Source: Verrucomicrobiota bacterium (GTDB lineage Bacteria; Verrucomicrobiota; Verrucomicrobiia; Chthoniobacterales; UBA10450). Taken from it: a stretch of DNA of 6,107 bases. The stretch is from positions 1-6,107 of the forward strand of contig QHOJ01000192.1 of the NCBI GenBank assembly GCA_003218735.1, read 5' to 3'. Each line of letters begins with the position of its first letter. The first letter of the stretch is position 1. The notes beneath the pieces are model-generated. The model did no database searches. It saw nothing but the letters and a program-made list of their open reading frames with translations, and was not told where the DNA came from. The translations under genes were made by a program, and so were the position numbers. Shown in pieces: positions 4,503 to 6,107 of this stretch.

Positions 4503-6107
4503 CTATTTTTTCGTGAGTAATTGCCGGAGAACAAACGGCAGAATCCCGCCGTGGCGGTAATAATCAATCTCGATCGGTGTATCGATCCGTAATTTCACGG
4601 GCACCGAACGTGATTTTCCGTCTTTGTCTTGAATCTCGAGCGTTGCCTGATGACCCGGTCGAACTTTGTCTGACAACCCGGTGATTGAAAAGATCTCGGA
4701 GCCGTTGAGCCCAGGCGATTGCGCAGTGGCTCCGTCGAGAAACTGCAATGGCAACACGCCCATGCCAACGAGGTTAGAGCGATGAATCCGCTCGAAACTC
4801 GCCGCCACGACCGCTTTTACTCCTAACAAACGCGTTCCTTTCGCCGCCCAATCACGCGATGAACCCGTGCCATATTCGTGTCCGGCCAAGATGATCAGCG
4901 GCGTTTTTGTTTCCGCGTATTTCATCGCCGCATCGAAAATCGACATTTGCTCGCCGGTATCCGATGTTCCATTTCCGAAATACTTCGTCACTCCGCCTTC
5001 GGTTCCAGGCACCATCAAATTTTTAATGCGGACATTGGCGAATGTCCCCCGGGTCATGACCAAATCGTTGCCGCGCCGGCTGCCGTAACTGTTGAAATCA
5101 GTGTGATCGATTCCACGCGAAACCAGATACTGCCCAGCCGGCGAAGTCGCCTTGATCGCGCCCGCTGGTGAAATGTGATCGGTCGTGACCGAATCGCCAA
5201 AAATACCAAGCGCGCGCGCATTCCGGATCTCTTCGACATTCCCCGGCTCCATGGAGAAATTCTCGAAAAACGGCGGCTCGTGAATGTAATCGCTCTTTTC
5301 GTCCCACTGGTAAATGTCGCCCGTGCTCGATGGAATTTCATTCCATTTCGGGTTTTGGTCGGCGAAATCGCGATAAAGTTTGCGAAACATTTCAGGCTTG
5401 AGTGCCGACTGCATCGTCTCTCTGATTTCACCCAGGCTCGGCCACAGATCGCGCAGGAAAGTCTCTTTTCCGTGTTTGTCTTTGCCGAGCGGTTCTCGCG
5501 AAAGATCGACATCTACCCGGCCAGCCAGCGCAAACGCAACCACCAGCGGCGGCGACATCAAAAAATTCGCCTTGATGTGTTGATGCACGCGCGCTTCAAA
5601 ATTTCGGTTTCCCGAAAGCACCGAGGCTGCGACCAGATCGAATTCATGGATCGCCTTCTCGATATTCGGATGGAGCGGTCCGGAGTTGCCGATGCAAGTG
5701 GTGCAACCGTAGCCGACGAGGTTAAATCCCAATTTATCTAGGTATGTTTGCAGCCCGGTTTTGTCGAGATAATCGGAAACAACCCGTGAGCCCGGGGCGA
5801 GCGAAGTTTTTACTGCCGGATCGATAAGCAGACCACGCTCGACCGCTTTTTTTGCAAGCAAACCGGCCGCGATCATTACGCTTGGATTACTCGTGTTTGT
5901 GCAACTCGTGATCGCTGCGATCAGGACACTGCCATGGCCGATCCGACTTTGCCCATGGGTAAACATGTTGCCCGATGCGGCCTCAATGTCTTTTCCCGTA
6001 TCGGGTGTCGGACGGTTTGCCACCATCTCGATTTTGTTGCGCTCGTCGCCCGGATTAATTCCTTGATCCATCTCATCTGTTGATGCCATTGCACGGTCGC
6101 GCGGCGC
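4503..6107 (-). CDS. acnA: Aconitate hydratase (AcnA/IRP1 type), C-terminal 60%
   Basis: The enzyme converts citrate to isocitrate via cis-aconitate in the cytoplasmic TCA cycle, using a [4Fe-4S] cluster. About 534 residues are visible, ending at TAG 4503-4505. The frame is open to the right edge, and the codons before the ATG at 6089 read APRDRA, matching the conserved GPKRPxDR region, so that ATG is internal. About 365 N-terminal residues are missing. Counting from that internal Met: the cluster ligands are C63 (SCTNTS), C129 and C132 ([13 protein letters not shown]), with the 66- and 3-residue spacing of E. coli AcnA (435/501/504). Substrate arginines R162 and R167 are in NRNFEARVH. The swivel domain starts at [13 protein letters not shown] (298-310), with [20 protein letters not shown] and the active-site [12 protein letters not shown] (S410, R412). 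[15 protein letters not shown] and the terminal [18 protein letters not shown] are typical of AcnA. No frameshift or lost key residue is seen. The AcnA rather than AcnB type is certain. Confidence 0.97.
   Translation of the reverse strand, partial: APRDRAMASTDEMDQGINPGDERNKIEMVANRPTPDTGKDIEAASGNMFTHGQSRIGHGSVLIAAITSCTNTSNPSVMIAAGLLAKKAVERGLLIDPAVKTSLAPGSRVVSDYLDKTGLQTYLDKLGFNLVGYGCTTCIGNSGPLHPNIEKAIHEFDLVAASVLSGNRNFEARVHQHIKANFLMSPPLVVAFALAGRVDVDLSREPLGKDKHGKETFLRDLWPSLGEIRETMQSALKPEMFRKLYRDFADQNPKWNEIPSSTGDIYQWDEKSDYIHEPPFFENFSMEPGNVEEIRNARALGIFGDSVTTDHISPAGAIKATSPAGQYLVSRGIDHTDFNSYGSRRGNDLVMTRGTFANVRIKNLMVPGTEGGVTKYFGNGTSDTGEQMSIFDAAMKYAETKTPLIILAGHEYGTGSSRDWAAKGTRLLGVKAVVAASFERIHRSNLVGMGVLPLQFLDGATAQSPGLNGSEIFSITGLSDKVRPGHQATLEIQDKDGKSRSVPVKLRIDTPIEIDYYRHGGILPFVLRQLLTKK

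Noticed and set aside
5054..5741. Several 60-190 codon frames overlapping the aconitase gene on both strands
   Set aside because: All overlap well-conserved aconitase sequence in other frames and are Arg/Ser-rich shadow translations.
6087..6089. ATG as the start of aconitase
   Set aside because: Upstream codons APRDRA continue a conserved AcnA region, and an aconitase starting here would lack domains 1-2; the gene runs off the window.

Overview
The window looks like a chromosomal stretch from a free-living, probably soil, bacterium, most likely in the Verrucomicrobiota (Chthoniobacter/Udaeobacter-like). That placement is an inference. It rests on the mid-range G+C, the lack of Shine-Dalgarno sequences at the visible starts, a secreted coiled-coil/TPR protein, and short palindromic repeats between genes. 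No marker gene here settles it.

Layout from left to right. Positions 1-248 (+) hold the C-terminal end of a DUF4440/SnoaL-like protein. Positions 249-453 are a gene-poor gap with one doubtful 51-codon ORF on the minus strand. Positions 454-1116 (-) encode a six-helix membrane protein of unknown function, preceded on the same strand by tRNA-Arg(UCG) (1132-1205) and tRNA-His(GUG) (1290-1365). The two tRNAs are separated by an imperfect inverted repeat, and a sigma70-like promoter lies just upstream of tRNA-His. The three genes look like one transcription unit. Positions 1516-3645 (+) encode a large secreted protein: signal peptide, helical N-terminal domain, about 290 residues of coiled coil, a linker, and five TPR units. 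A hairpin terminator follows it. Positions 3725-4435 (+) encode a DUF2071 (YqjF/COG3361) protein. Positions 4503-6107 (-) hold the C-terminal 60% of an AcnA-type aconitate hydratase whose 5' part lies beyond the right edge.

The only well-understood biochemistry is aconitase (TCA cycle) and the two tRNAs. The genes do not form an obvious pathway. I found no phage, integrase, transposase, CRISPR or toxin-antitoxin genes. The most interesting items are: a 65-bp palindromic element between the convergent DUF2071 and acnA genes that supplies the DUF2071 stop codon; the tight tRNA-to-membrane-protein arrangement; and the long coiled-coil/TPR protein, whose layout recalls an enlarged CpoB. I see no convincing new multi-gene system.
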